From positions 1,550,001 through 1,614,000 of the forward strand of contig NZ_JADZGI010000001.1 of assembly GCF_015865035.1 (NCBI RefSeq): a stretch of 64,000 nt of DNA, read 5' to 3'. The DNA comes from Novosphingobium aureum. Lineage in GTDB: Bacteria > Pseudomonadota > Alphaproteobacteria > Sphingomonadales > Sphingomonadaceae. This document shows positions 1-9,148 of the stretch, piece after piece; the stretch's first letter is position 1; each line of letters begins with the position of its first letter. A program made the position numbers and the translations under genes. Under the pieces are notes generated by a model, which saw nothing but the letters and a program-made list of their open reading frames with translations, ran no database searches and was not told where the DNA came from.

Positions 1-521
1 CGCAGCGCAAGATCGAGACGAGCGAGGACCACTATCTCGAGATCATCGGCTCCAAGACTGCCGCACTTTTCGCTGCCGCGACGCGTATCTCGGCGGTCAT
101 CGCCGAGAAGAGCGAGGCCGAGGAGCTCGCACTCGATGCCTACGGGCGCAATCTCGGCATCGCCTTCCAGCTCGTCGACGATGCGATCGACTACGATTCC
201 GAGGCCGCCGAATCGGGCAAGGACAAGGGCGACGACTTCCGCGAGGGGAAGATGACCCTCCCGGTCATCCTCGCCTATGCGCGCGGCAATGCCGAAGAGC
301 GCAAGTTCTGGGAGGATGCCATCGCCGGATTTCGCACCGAGGACGAGGATCTCGCTCACGCGGTCGAGTTGATCAATCGCCACGCCTGTGTCGAGGCCAC
401 GCGCGAGCGTGCGCGCCTTTATGCGCAGCGTGCGATCGATGCGATCTCGATCTTCCCGGCAGGCGCCGCACGCGACGCGATGTGCGAGGCGGTCGAGTTC
501 GCGGTAGCGCGTCGCTACTGA
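1..521 (+). CDS. ispB: Polyprenyl (octaprenyl-type) diphosphate synthase, C-terminal part
   Basis: The 5' end lies outside the window; the reading frame is open from the first bases to a TGA at 519-521. The translated part carries the second aspartate-rich motif of trans-prenyltransferases, seen as LVDDAIDY (about nt 171-195), followed by the GKDKGDDFREGKMTLP segment typical of the long-chain polyprenyl synthases that make the ubiquinone side chain from IPP and an allylic primer. The enzyme is cytosolic and homodimeric in this family. The DDxxD-type Mg-binding aspartates are present. Product chain length cannot be read from this fragment; octaprenyl or decaprenyl is the usual assignment in this group. 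Confidence 0.9.
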   Translation, partial: QRKIETSEDHYLEIIGSKTAALFAAATRISAVIAEKSEAEELALDAYGRNLGIAFQLVDDAIDYDSEAAESGKDKGDDFREGKMTLPVILAYARGNAEERKFWEDAIAGFRTEDEDLAHAVELINRHACVEATRERARLYAQRAIDAISIFPAGAARDAMCEAVEFAVARRY

Positions 522-638
522 GGACCGGAGCGCGCTGCGGTGTGCCTGTTGCGCTGAGGTCACGATAGCCGTTTGCAACATGCATGAAACGAGGCTGCAA
601 TTGCAGCGCACGGTATCGCAGCCTATCGAAGCTTCGCC

Positions 639-1403
639 ATGTTCCTAGGTCCCGCAGCATCCGAACCGAGAGGATATCGTTCCGGTTCGCCGCGCCAGAG
701 AGCTGTCTCCGCGACGCTCTCGGCTGCGGTGGTGCTGCTTGCCCTGCTTTTCGCGCTCTACCAGACCCAGATCGCGCCGCATCTCGACCAGCCTCAGACG
801 GTGACCAGCTTCGACGTCCCGGGCGAGAAGGACGACGACGAGGGCGACGAGGCGCAGGACAAGGAAAAGAGCGAGGAGAAGGAAAAGGCGCCCGAGACCA
901 AGCAGCGCGAGCCATCGCCCGATCCCAAGCCTGTCGAGACCCCGCAGGTCGAGCCACCCAAGGCGCAGAAGCAGGCCTTCACCTTCATGAAGCTGTCGAG
1001 CGCGGACATGGCGGCTGCGGATATCGGACGGATGAGCGGACCGGCACCGGCACAGTCGCCGGCTGGTTCGGGCAGTGTCTATGGTCCGGGCGAGGGGCCG
1101 GGCGGAGCGGTGCTCTACAACGCGGACTGGTATCGCCCGCCTACCGACGCCGAGCTGGCCGGTTATCTGCCTGCACGACGGCCCGATACCGGCTGGGGCA
1201 TGATCGCGTGCCAGACGATCGAGCAGTACCGGGTCGAGAATTGCCAGATCCTGGGCGAATCGCCGCGAGGGTCGGGCTTTGGACGCGCGGTGCTCGAGGC
1301 CGCCTGGCAGTTCCGCGTGCAGCCTCCGCGCATCAACGGCAAGCCGCAGCTGGGCACCTGGGTGCGCATCCGCATCGATTACGGAACGCGTCGCAGCGGC
1401 TGA
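639..1403 (+). CDS. TonB-like single-pass membrane protein
   Basis: About 254 residues. One hydrophobic segment near residues 25-42 is followed by a long acidic, Lys/Glu-rich and then Pro-rich stretch (about 60-115), and a compact C-terminal domain from about residue 165. The C-terminal part (GWGMIACQTI to WVRIRIDYG) has the spacing of a TonB C-terminal fold, in which a conserved Cys pair and a terminal strand are seen in sphingomonad proteins. This layout of inner-membrane anchor, periplasm-spanning linker and small globular end is that of energy transducers, but no ExbB/ExbD genes lie nearby, so a role in outer-membrane transport is only inferred. The start at 639 is an ATG; the true start could be a little downstream. 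It converges on the GGDEF/EAL gene with 28 bp between. Confidence 0.6.
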   Translation: MFLGPAASEPRGYRSGSPRQRAVSATLSAAVVLLALLFALYQTQIAPHLDQPQTVTSFDVPGEKDDDEGDEAQDKEKSEEKEKAPETKQREPSPDPKPVETPQVEPPKAQKQAFTFMKLSSADMAAADIGRMSGPAPAQSPAGSGSVYGPGEGPGGAVLYNADWYRPPTDAELAGYLPARRPDTGWGMIACQTIEQYRVENCQILGESPRGSGFGRAVLEAAWQFRVQPPRINGKPQLGTWVRIRIDYGTRRSG

Positions 1404-1431
1404 CAAGAGTAGCTGTCAGGTCGGGCGATGT

Positions 1432-3405
1432 TCAAGCCGTACCGTACTGCAGCTGCTCGACTTCCTCGAGCCGGTCGATCACTTCGTCGAGCGTGGCTGG
1501 CCGCGCGATGAAGTAGCCCTGGGCCAGTGGGAAGCCGGCGAGCCGGGCGCTGATCAGCTGGTTCTCGGTCTCGATGCCCTCGATCACGCATTCCAGGCTG
1601 AGTGAACGCGCGAGATTGCGGATTGCGGTGACCAGACGCCGACCTGCGGCCTCGTCAAGGCGAGAGGCGAAGCTGCGATCGATCTTGACCATGTCGAGCG
1701 GAAGCTGGTGGAGTGAGGACAGGCTGGAATAACCGGTTCCGAAATCGTCGAGCGCGATTTTCACCCCCGTGCCGCGCAAGGTCGCCAGCGCTTCGCGCGC
1801 ATTGTCGAGATCGGCGATCAGCGAGGTCTCGGTGATTTCGAAAAGCAGGCGCGCCGGGTTGCAACCCGAGGCGGTGATGCGATCGAGCAGCCCGCTTATC
1901 GTTGGCGGGTGGCACAGGTCCTGCCCGGAGAGGTTGAACGAGAGGCGCAGGCGCGCAGGCAACTGGGCGAGCGCGTCGAGGACCTTGTCGAACAGCGCCA
2001 GGGTAACTTCGTGGCCCAGACCAAGGCGCTCGGCGGTCGCGATGAGCTGTTCTGGCGGGACCGCGCCGAGGCCCGGTGCGTTCCAGCGCGCGAGGCTCTC
2101 ATAGCCGATCAGGTCGAGGTCGCAGGTCGATACGATCGGCTGGAACGCGAGCGAGATCTCGCTTGCGATGTCGGCTGCCTGCAAGGCCGAATCGAAGGCC
2201 TGCTCCGAGCGGATCAGCGCCTCCAGTTCGGCGGAGAAGCGTACGCACTGGCCGCGCCGCTGGTTCTTGGCGTGATAGAGCGCGAAGTCGGCGCGGTCGA
2301 AGAGGACATTGGCCGAGGTCGCGGTATGCGGAAACGAGGCGATACCCGAGGAACAGCCGACCGAGACGATCACGTCGCCGAGCCGTGCAGGGCGGCAGAT
2401 CTCGGCGGTGATGGCGCGGGTCAGGTTCTCGGCATTGGCCATGTCGCCTTGCACGATCACGCCGAACTCGTCGCCGCCCAGGCGCGCGACGACCGCTTCG
2501 GGCGGACTGGCCTCTAGCATGCGCTGGCCCAGCAGTTCGAGCAGACGATCGCCCATGGCATGGCCGTAGGTGTCGTTGACGGGCTTGAAGCGGTCTAGGT
2601 CGATCAGGCCGACGCAGAATTCCTCACCGGGGCGGGCACGCGCCATGAGGTCTTCGAGCATCGAGAAGAAGAATCGGCGGTTGGGCAGGCCCGTGAGTGC
2701 ATCGGTTTGCGCCAGGTGGGCATTTTCGGCGCCCAGCGCCTGGGCCTGTCGGCGCTCGGTGAACAGTGCGCGCTGCGACATTTCCAGTTCGACAAAGGCA
2801 GCGAACGAATCGTGCAAGGTCTTCAGGATCACGCCTGCGACCAGCGCCAGATTGATGGCGATGGCGATAAACACCTCGCTGCCGGTCATCAGGCTGTAGG
2901 CGAGGAAGATGCTGACCACGCTCCCGCAAATCAGCACGGCGGCTTGCGGCAGGAAGCTGAGGCAGTAGACGCAGCCGAGCAGCGTAACCGCCACGAAGAT
3001 CGCGATATGCCCATGTTCGTAGGGGCCACCGTACTGGTCGAGCACCAGCGCCCAGGACACGAAGGCGAGGGCGAAGACCAGCGATAGAACAGTCGTGCGG
3101 CGCAGCTTGCGGCTGACGATGGCGGGGTCCTTGTCCTCTGCACTGACCGGACGCAGCCAGACGAGCATCCGCACGGTGCAACCGGCGATGAGGATTGCCG
3201 GGATGATCAGGGCAAGCAACGTCGGCGCGAGATGGCGATGGGTGAAGGCGAGAATCGCCGCGTTCACCGTCAACAGCCCGTAGAGCGGCGGTATCTGGGC
3301 GCGTAGGCGCAAATATTGTGCGACCGCCAAAGGGTGGCGACCGGCCGGACCAGTGTTCACTTTTGATCTGTCCACTTGTGGCAAGTCATTGATCTGAGAT
3401 CGCAA
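1432..3405 (-). CDS. Membrane GGDEF/EAL protein (c-di-GMP turnover)
   Basis: A 657-residue protein. Residues about 40-200 hold several hydrophobic segments, so the N terminus is a membrane sensor region. A GGDEF domain follows with RLGGDEFGVI near residue 310, with no RxxD inhibitory site directly upstream. The EAL domain starts near residue 430 with YESLARW (ESL in place of EAL) and keeps the phosphodiesterase landmarks: NLSGQDL, EITETS, DDFGTGYSS near 553, VKIDRSF and GIETENQ. Both diguanylate cyclase and c-di-GMP phosphodiesterase activity are therefore possible on sequence grounds; which dominates cannot be read. It is divergent from hrpB, with about 150 bp between, and stands alone as a transcription unit. 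Confidence 0.9.
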   Translation of the reverse strand: MRSQINDLPQVDRSKVNTGPAGRHPLAVAQYLRLRAQIPPLYGLLTVNAAILAFTHRHLAPTLLALIIPAILIAGCTVRMLVWLRPVSAEDKDPAIVSRKLRRTTVLSLVFALAFVSWALVLDQYGGPYEHGHIAIFVAVTLLGCVYCLSFLPQAAVLICGSVVSIFLAYSLMTGSEVFIAIAINLALVAGVILKTLHDSFAAFVELEMSQRALFTERRQAQALGAENAHLAQTDALTGLPNRRFFFSMLEDLMARARPGEEFCVGLIDLDRFKPVNDTYGHAMGDRLLELLGQRMLEASPPEAVVARLGGDEFGVIVQGDMANAENLTRAITAEICRPARLGDVIVSVGCSSGIASFPHTATSANVLFDRADFALYHAKNQRRGQCVRFSAELEALIRSEQAFDSALQAADIASEISLAFQPIVSTCDLDLIGYESLARWNAPGLGAVPPEQLIATAERLGLGHEVTLALFDKVLDALAQLPARLRLSFNLSGQDLCHPPTISGLLDRITASGCNPARLLFEITETSLIADLDNAREALATLRGTGVKIALDDFGTGYSSLSSLHQLPLDMVKIDRSFASRLDEAAGRRLVTAIRNLARSLSLECVIEGIETENQLISARLAGFPLAQGYFIARPATLDEVIDRLEEVEQLQYGTA

Positions 3406-3557
3406 ACGGTACGCGCGAAACCTTGATTAAATATGGATGGATTGGCGTCGAAACGGACAAAGTTAGCAAGTTTCGCAAATGAGGGGGCATCGGCGGGAGC
3501 AATTCGGGCATCGTCAGAGCCTTTCGCGCGGCGCTCGCCGACGGTAGGGAGCCTTGC

Positions 3558-6014
3558 GTGAGCGAACTTCCCATCCATGCCGTCCTGCCGGACCTCCTGC
3601 AGGCTCTACGCAGCGCCAGTGGCGCAGTGCTGATCGCGCCGCCCGGGGCGGGCAAGACGACCGCCGTCGCGCCGGCATTACTGGATGAACCCTGGTGCGA
3701 GGGCACCGTCATCCTGCTCTCGCCGCGCCGCGTCGCTGCACGGGCCGCTGCCGAGCGCATGGCCGCGTCGCTTGGCGAGAAACCGGGCGAGACGATCGGC
3801 TACCTCACCCGCCTCGACAGCAAGAAGAGTGCGCGCACGCGGGTTCTTGTCATGACCGAGGCAATCTTCGTCGCGACGATCCTCGGCGATTCCGAGCTGT
3901 CAGGTGTCTCGGCGGTGCTGTTCGACGAGGCGCACGAACGCCATCTCGATTCCGATCTCGGTCTCGCACTGGCGCTCGAGACGCGCGCGGTGCTGCGTGA
4001 GGACCTGCGGGTACTGGTCATGTCGGCGACCATCGACGGGACCCGCTTCGCCGGATTGCTCGGTGACGATGCCCCGGTGATCGAGAGCGAAGGCAAGGCA
4101 TGGCCGCTCGCGCTGCGCTGGCTTGGAGCCGCGCCCGAGAAGCGGATCGAGGAGGCCATGGCCTCGGCGGTGCTCACCGCCTGGCGCGAGCAGGAGGGGG
4201 ACATCCTCGCCTTCCTGCCGGGTGTGCGTGAGATCGAGCGTACGGCACAGAAGCTCGAGGCAGCGCTGCCGGGCACGCCGGTGCTGCCGCTTCACGGTCA
4301 GTGCGACCCGAGCGCGCAGCGCATGGCGATCCGGCGCGACGGTGAGGGACGTCGCCGCATCGTCCTTGCCACGGCCATTGCCGAGACCTCGCTGACGCTC
4401 GACGGTGTCTGCGTGGTCGTCGACTGCGGCCTGTCGCGAAGGGCCGAGTTCGACAAGGCCGCAGGGGTCACCCGCCTGGTAACTCACCGCGCAAGCCAGG
4501 CCTCGGCCGACCAGCGCGCGGGCCGTGCGGCTCGCCAGCAGGCCGGTACGGCCTACCGGCTGTGGGAAAAGGCTGGCCACGCCGGTCGTCCGGCCTTCGA
4601 CCCGCCCGAGATGCTGACCAGCGACCTTGCCCAGCTGACCCTGTCTCTGGCGCGCTGGGGAAGCGGCGATGTCGAGGCGATGGCGTGGATCGATCCGCCG
4701 CCTGTACCCGCACTCGCCGCTGCACGCGCGATGCTGGAAGAGCTCGGCGCGCTCGATGCCGAGGGGCGCATCACGTCCTTCGGCGACAAGGTAGCGCAGC
4801 TGCCGATGGACCCGGCGCAGGCGACGATGATCCTGCGTGCCAGCGAACTCGGGGCAGGGAGCATGGCAGCGCGCCTCGCGTTGCTGCTGCAGGAGCGGGG
4901 CCTTGGCGGGCGCAGCGACGACCTTGCCCAGCGCCTCGCGCGCTGGAACACCGATCGCTCACCCCGGGCGGAGGCATCGCGCAAGCTTGCCGCAGGCTGG
5001 GCGCGCCGCGCAGCCGCGCTGGTCGAGGCGCAGGCTCGCGAGGAAGACCCGGTCCCGCCCGGTGTACTGCTCGCTCTGGGACGCCCGGATATGCTTGCGC
5101 GGCGCCGCGATGCATCGGGCGAACACTGGCTCTCTGCCGGCGGGCGCGGCTACGTGCTGGACCCGGCCTCGCCGCTCGCGACGCGCGAGTGGCTGGTGAT
5201 CGGCGACGCGCAGGGGCAGGCGCGTGGCGCACGCATCCTTTCGGGCGCCTCGCTCGAACCTGCCGAGGTCGAGCAATGGCTGGCCGAGGGAGCCGAGCGT
5301 CGCTCGGTACTGCGTTGGAACGAGGATGAAGCGCGTGTCGAGGCGCGGCTCGAGAAGCGGCTGGGCGCGATCACGCTTGCCTCCGGGCCCGACCCCAGGC
5401 CCGATCCGGATGCGGTCGCGGCCTTCGTGCTCGAACAGGTGCGGCGCAAGGGGCTCGAGCTCGTGCCGCTGGGCAAGGGGGCTCATGCACTGCTGCGCCG
5501 TGCGCGCTATGCCGGGATCGCGGCGCTTGGCGACGAGGCGCTGCTCGCGGACCTCGAGAGCTGGCTGGGCCCGCTCGCTGTGCGCAGGCTCGATGCGATC
5601 GACAAGGGGGCGCTGCACGAAGCCTTGCGCAACCGTCTGACCTGGGAAGACCAGCAGTTGATCGAGCGCCTCGCGCCTGAACAGTTCCGCTCGCCCGCCG
5701 GGACCAGCCACGCGATCGACTACGAAGACGAGGGCGGCCCCTCGGTCGAGGTGCGCGTGCAGGCGCTGTTCGGTCTCGATACCCATCCCGGCTTCGGGCG
5801 GCCGCCACAGCCGCTGCTGCTCAAGCTGACCTCGCCCGCCGGGCGCCCGATCCAGACCACGCGCGACTTGCCCGGTTTCTGGCGCGGGTCCTGGCGCGAC
5901 GTGCAGCGCGACATGAAGGGACGCTACCCGCGTCACCGCTGGCCCGACGAGCCCTGGAACGAGGATCCCAGCCTCAAGACCAAGAACGCGCTCGCGCGTT
6001 CGGGCAAGAGGTGA
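3558..6014 (+). CDS. hrpB: ATP-dependent helicase HrpB
   Basis: 818 residues, the usual HrpB length. DEAH-box signatures are clear: Walker A APPGAGKTT near residue 28, DEAHERH near 122, SATID near 157, and the helicase C-terminal motifs including QRAGRAAR. The C-terminal HrpB region (RNRLTWEDQQLIERLAPEQFRSPAG, then PGFWRGSWRDVQRDMKGRYPRHRWPDEP) separates it from HrpA. It is a cytoplasmic superfamily 2 RNA helicase; in E. coli HrpB has no essential role, while related proteins remodel RNA. The start is GTG preceded by a GGGAG-like ribosome binding site at about 3546-3551. Followed by the complex I subunit gene after 46 bp. Confidence 0.93.
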   Translation: MSELPIHAVLPDLLQALRSASGAVLIAPPGAGKTTAVAPALLDEPWCEGTVILLSPRRVAARAAAERMAASLGEKPGETIGYLTRLDSKKSARTRVLVMTEAIFVATILGDSELSGVSAVLFDEAHERHLDSDLGLALALETRAVLREDLRVLVMSATIDGTRFAGLLGDDAPVIESEGKAWPLALRWLGAAPEKRIEEAMASAVLTAWREQEGDILAFLPGVREIERTAQKLEAALPGTPVLPLHGQCDPSAQRMAIRRDGEGRRRIVLATAIAETSLTLDGVCVVVDCGLSRRAEFDKAAGVTRLVTHRASQASADQRAGRAARQQAGTAYRLWEKAGHAGRPAFDPPEMLTSDLAQLTLSLARWGSGDVEAMAWIDPPPVPALAAARAMLEELGALDAEGRITSFGDKVAQLPMDPAQATMILRASELGAGSMAARLALLLQERGLGGRSDDLAQRLARWNTDRSPRAEASRKLAAGWARRAAALVEAQAREEDPVPPGVLLALGRPDMLARRRDASGEHWLSAGGRGYVLDPASPLATREWLVIGDAQGQARGARILSGASLEPAEVEQWLAEGAERRSVLRWNEDEARVEARLEKRLGAITLASGPDPRPDPDAVAAFVLEQVRRKGLELVPLGKGAHALLRRARYAGIAALGDEALLADLESWLGPLAVRRLDAIDKGALHEALRNRLTWEDQQLIERLAPEQFRSPAGTSHAIDYEDEGGPSVEVRVQALFGLDTHPGFGRPPQPLLLKLTSPAGRPIQTTRDLPGFWRGSWRDVQRDMKGRYPRHRWPDEPWNEDPSLKTKNALARSGKR

Positions 6015-6060
6015 ATTGCGGCTTGATTTCGGGGGCGATTCGGGGGCAAGGCGATGGGCC

Positions 6061-6339
6061 ATGACCGCACGCATCTATCAGCGCCCGAAGAATGCCATGC
6101 AATCGGGCAAGGCCCTCATGGATCAGTGGATCCTCGAATTCGCTCCGGCAGAAGCCAAGCAGCCCGACCCACTGATGGGCTGGGCCGGTTCGGGTGACAT
6201 GCAGCAGCAGGTCCAGCTGCACTTCGCCTCGCAGGACGAGGCGCAGGCCTATGCCGCGCGCTACGGCATCCCTGCCGTGGTTCACGCGACCCCGCCGCGC
6301 CGCCTCAAGATCCAGGCCTACGCCGACAACTTCCGCTGA
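6061..6339 (+). CDS. ETC complex I subunit (NDUFS4-like)
   Basis: A 92-residue protein beginning MTARIYQRPKNAMQSGK and ending in RRLKIQAYADNFR, the pattern of the ETC complex I subunit conserved region family, the bacterial counterpart of mitochondrial NDUFS4. It is a peripheral subunit of NADH:ubiquinone oxidoreductase in Alphaproteobacteria and mitochondria. I chose the ATG at 6061; an in-frame TTG at 6016 would add 15 residues that do not fit the family. It lies between hrpB and the SRP RNA gene on the same strand and away from the nuo operon, as is common for this accessory subunit. Confidence 0.88.
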   Translation: MTARIYQRPKNAMQSGKALMDQWILEFAPAEAKQPDPLMGWAGSGDMQQQVQLHFASQDEAQAYAARYGIPAVVHATPPRRLKIQAYADNFR

Positions 6340-6374
6340 TCGGGGGCATCTCCGCCGCAAGGTGACGAGCGGGG

Positions 6375-6403
6375 TTGCATTCCAGTCAAAGCGCCGCCAT
6401 ATG
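6375..6403 (+). promoter_or_regulatory. Candidate promoter for the SRP RNA gene
   Basis: TTGCAT at 6375-6380 and CATATG at 6398-6403 are spaced by 17 bp and sit just before the SRP RNA. Position relative to the RNA is the main support; the -10 match is modest. Confidence 0.35.
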
Positions 6404-6508
6404 GCGCGCCGGGAGTCGGATGGACGTTTGCGTTCGCCAATCTGGTCAGGTCCGGAAGGAAGCAGCCACAACGGATTGCGGCGGGTCATTCGGCTCCTTC
6501 ATCGCGCC
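6403..6508 (+). ncRNA. ffs: Signal recognition particle RNA (4.5S-type)
   Basis: The signature SRP RNA apical region is present at about 6444-6467 (GGTCAGGTCCGGAAGGAAGC then AGCC), which contains the GGAAGGAAGCA asymmetric loop bound by the Ffh M domain. The ends GGCGCG (6403-6408) and CGCGCC (6503-6508) pair, and GGAG (6412-6415) can pair with CTCC (6494-6497), giving a hairpin of about 106 nt. With Ffh it targets nascent membrane proteins to FtsY. Placement immediately before dnaX-ybaB is the common alphaproteobacterial order. Exact ends are inferred from pairing. Confidence 0.93.
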
Positions 6509-6525
6509 AAAGAGCAGCGATGAAG

Positions 6526-6544
6526 GGACGACAAGTTGTCGTCC
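6526..6544. repeat. 19-bp near-perfect palindrome after the SRP RNA
   Basis: GGACGACAA (6526-6534), one G, then TTGTCGTCC (6536-6544). It begins 18 bp after the inferred 3' end of the SRP RNA. It could be part of a termination or processing signal, or a protein-binding operator; no T tract follows. Confidence 0.5.
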
Positions 6545-6548
6545 GGCT

Positions 6549-6570
6549 AGGGCGCTCTCGCAAGCGCCCT
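6549..6570 (+). terminator. Hairpin, possible terminator of the SRP RNA
   Basis: AGGGCGCT (6549-6556) and AGCGCCCT (6563-6570) form a perfect 8-bp stem with a six-base loop. No run of T follows, so it is a weak terminator candidate. Confidence 0.4.
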
Positions 6571-6700
6571 CACGATCCATTCCGAAATCCTGTTTTCCTC
6601 GCCTGGCGGTCCGGCTCTTGTGCCCGAGCTACGAGAACGACTGTGGAGCAACGCGCTTCGCACCTGACATTCGCGCGCAGTGCGCCTAATCTCGGCGACG

Positions 6701-8596
<1,896 letters not shown>

Positions 8597-8597
8597 A

Positions 8598-8933
8598 ATG
8601 AAATCGATGGAAGAGATGATCCAGGCCGCCCAGCAGGCCGCCGAAACCATCCAGAAGCAGATGACCGAGACCCAGGCCAAGCTCGACTCGATGGAAGTCG
8701 AGGGCCTCTCGGGTGGTGGTCTGGTGAAGATTCGCTGTTCGGCCAAGGGGCGTGTGGTTGGCGTGTCGATCGACGAGAGCCTGCTTCAGCCGGCCGAGAA
8801 GGGTATGCTCGAGGACCTCGTCGCGGCAGCCTACAACGATGCACGCGTCAAGGCAGACTCGGTTGCCAACGAGGAAATGGGCAAGGCGCAGCAGGGAATG
8901 GGCCTCCCGCCGGGCTTCAAGATGCCGTTCTGA
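8598..8933 (+). CDS. YbaB/EbfC family nucleoid-associated protein
   Basis: 111 residues, starting MKSMEEMIQAAQQAAETIQKQ and ending GLPPGFKMPF, the standard YbaB/EbfC form: an N-terminal alpha helix, a central beta region with GGGLVKIRCSAKGRVVGVSID, and a Pro-Gly-Phe-Lys tail. Family members are small dimeric DNA-binding proteins. The gene starts one base after the dnaX stop and is almost certainly co-transcribed. The usual third member recR is absent; lon follows instead. Confidence 0.93.
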   Translation: MKSMEEMIQAAQQAAETIQKQMTETQAKLDSMEVEGLSGGGLVKIRCSAKGRVVGVSIDESLLQPAEKGMLEDLVAAAYNDARVKADSVANEEMGKAQQGMGLPPGFKMPF

Positions 8934-9030
8934 GGTGTCGGTCGCGCAGGCAGCACCGTCCGCCCCGGGCGGTCGGGCTGCCGGCGTGACACCCCCGCGC
9001 GCAGCGCTTACGGGTATCCCCGCCGCGCGC

Positions 9031-9055
9031 CTTGAAGCATTTTCACAGGCCCCGA
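9031..9055 (+). promoter_or_regulatory. Candidate heat-shock (sigma-32) promoter of lon
   Basis: CTTGAA at 9031-9036 and CCCC at 9050-9053 (CCCCGAAG) are separated by 13 bp, the spacing of RpoH promoters (CTTGAA, 13-15 bp, CCCCAT). A transcript would start near 9063, which places the lon start codon at 9149 and excludes an upstream in-frame start at 9032. Confidence 0.55.
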
Positions 9056-9148
9056 AGCATAGAATTCGTTGCGCGGCGAGAAAACGCTCCCATATCACCG
9101 GGACATTTCGGGAAGTCGCACCGGTCGCACCTTCCCCCGTTCTATAAG

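Noticed and set aside
645..1406. Long minus-strand frame opposite the TonB-like gene
   Set aside because: The plus-strand product has a plausible membrane anchor and C-terminal fold; the minus frame is Arg/Leu-rich shadow sequence.
9032..9148. N-terminal extension of Lon from an upstream in-frame start
   Set aside because: The added 39 residues do not match Lon, and a sigma-32-like promoter overlaps the region.
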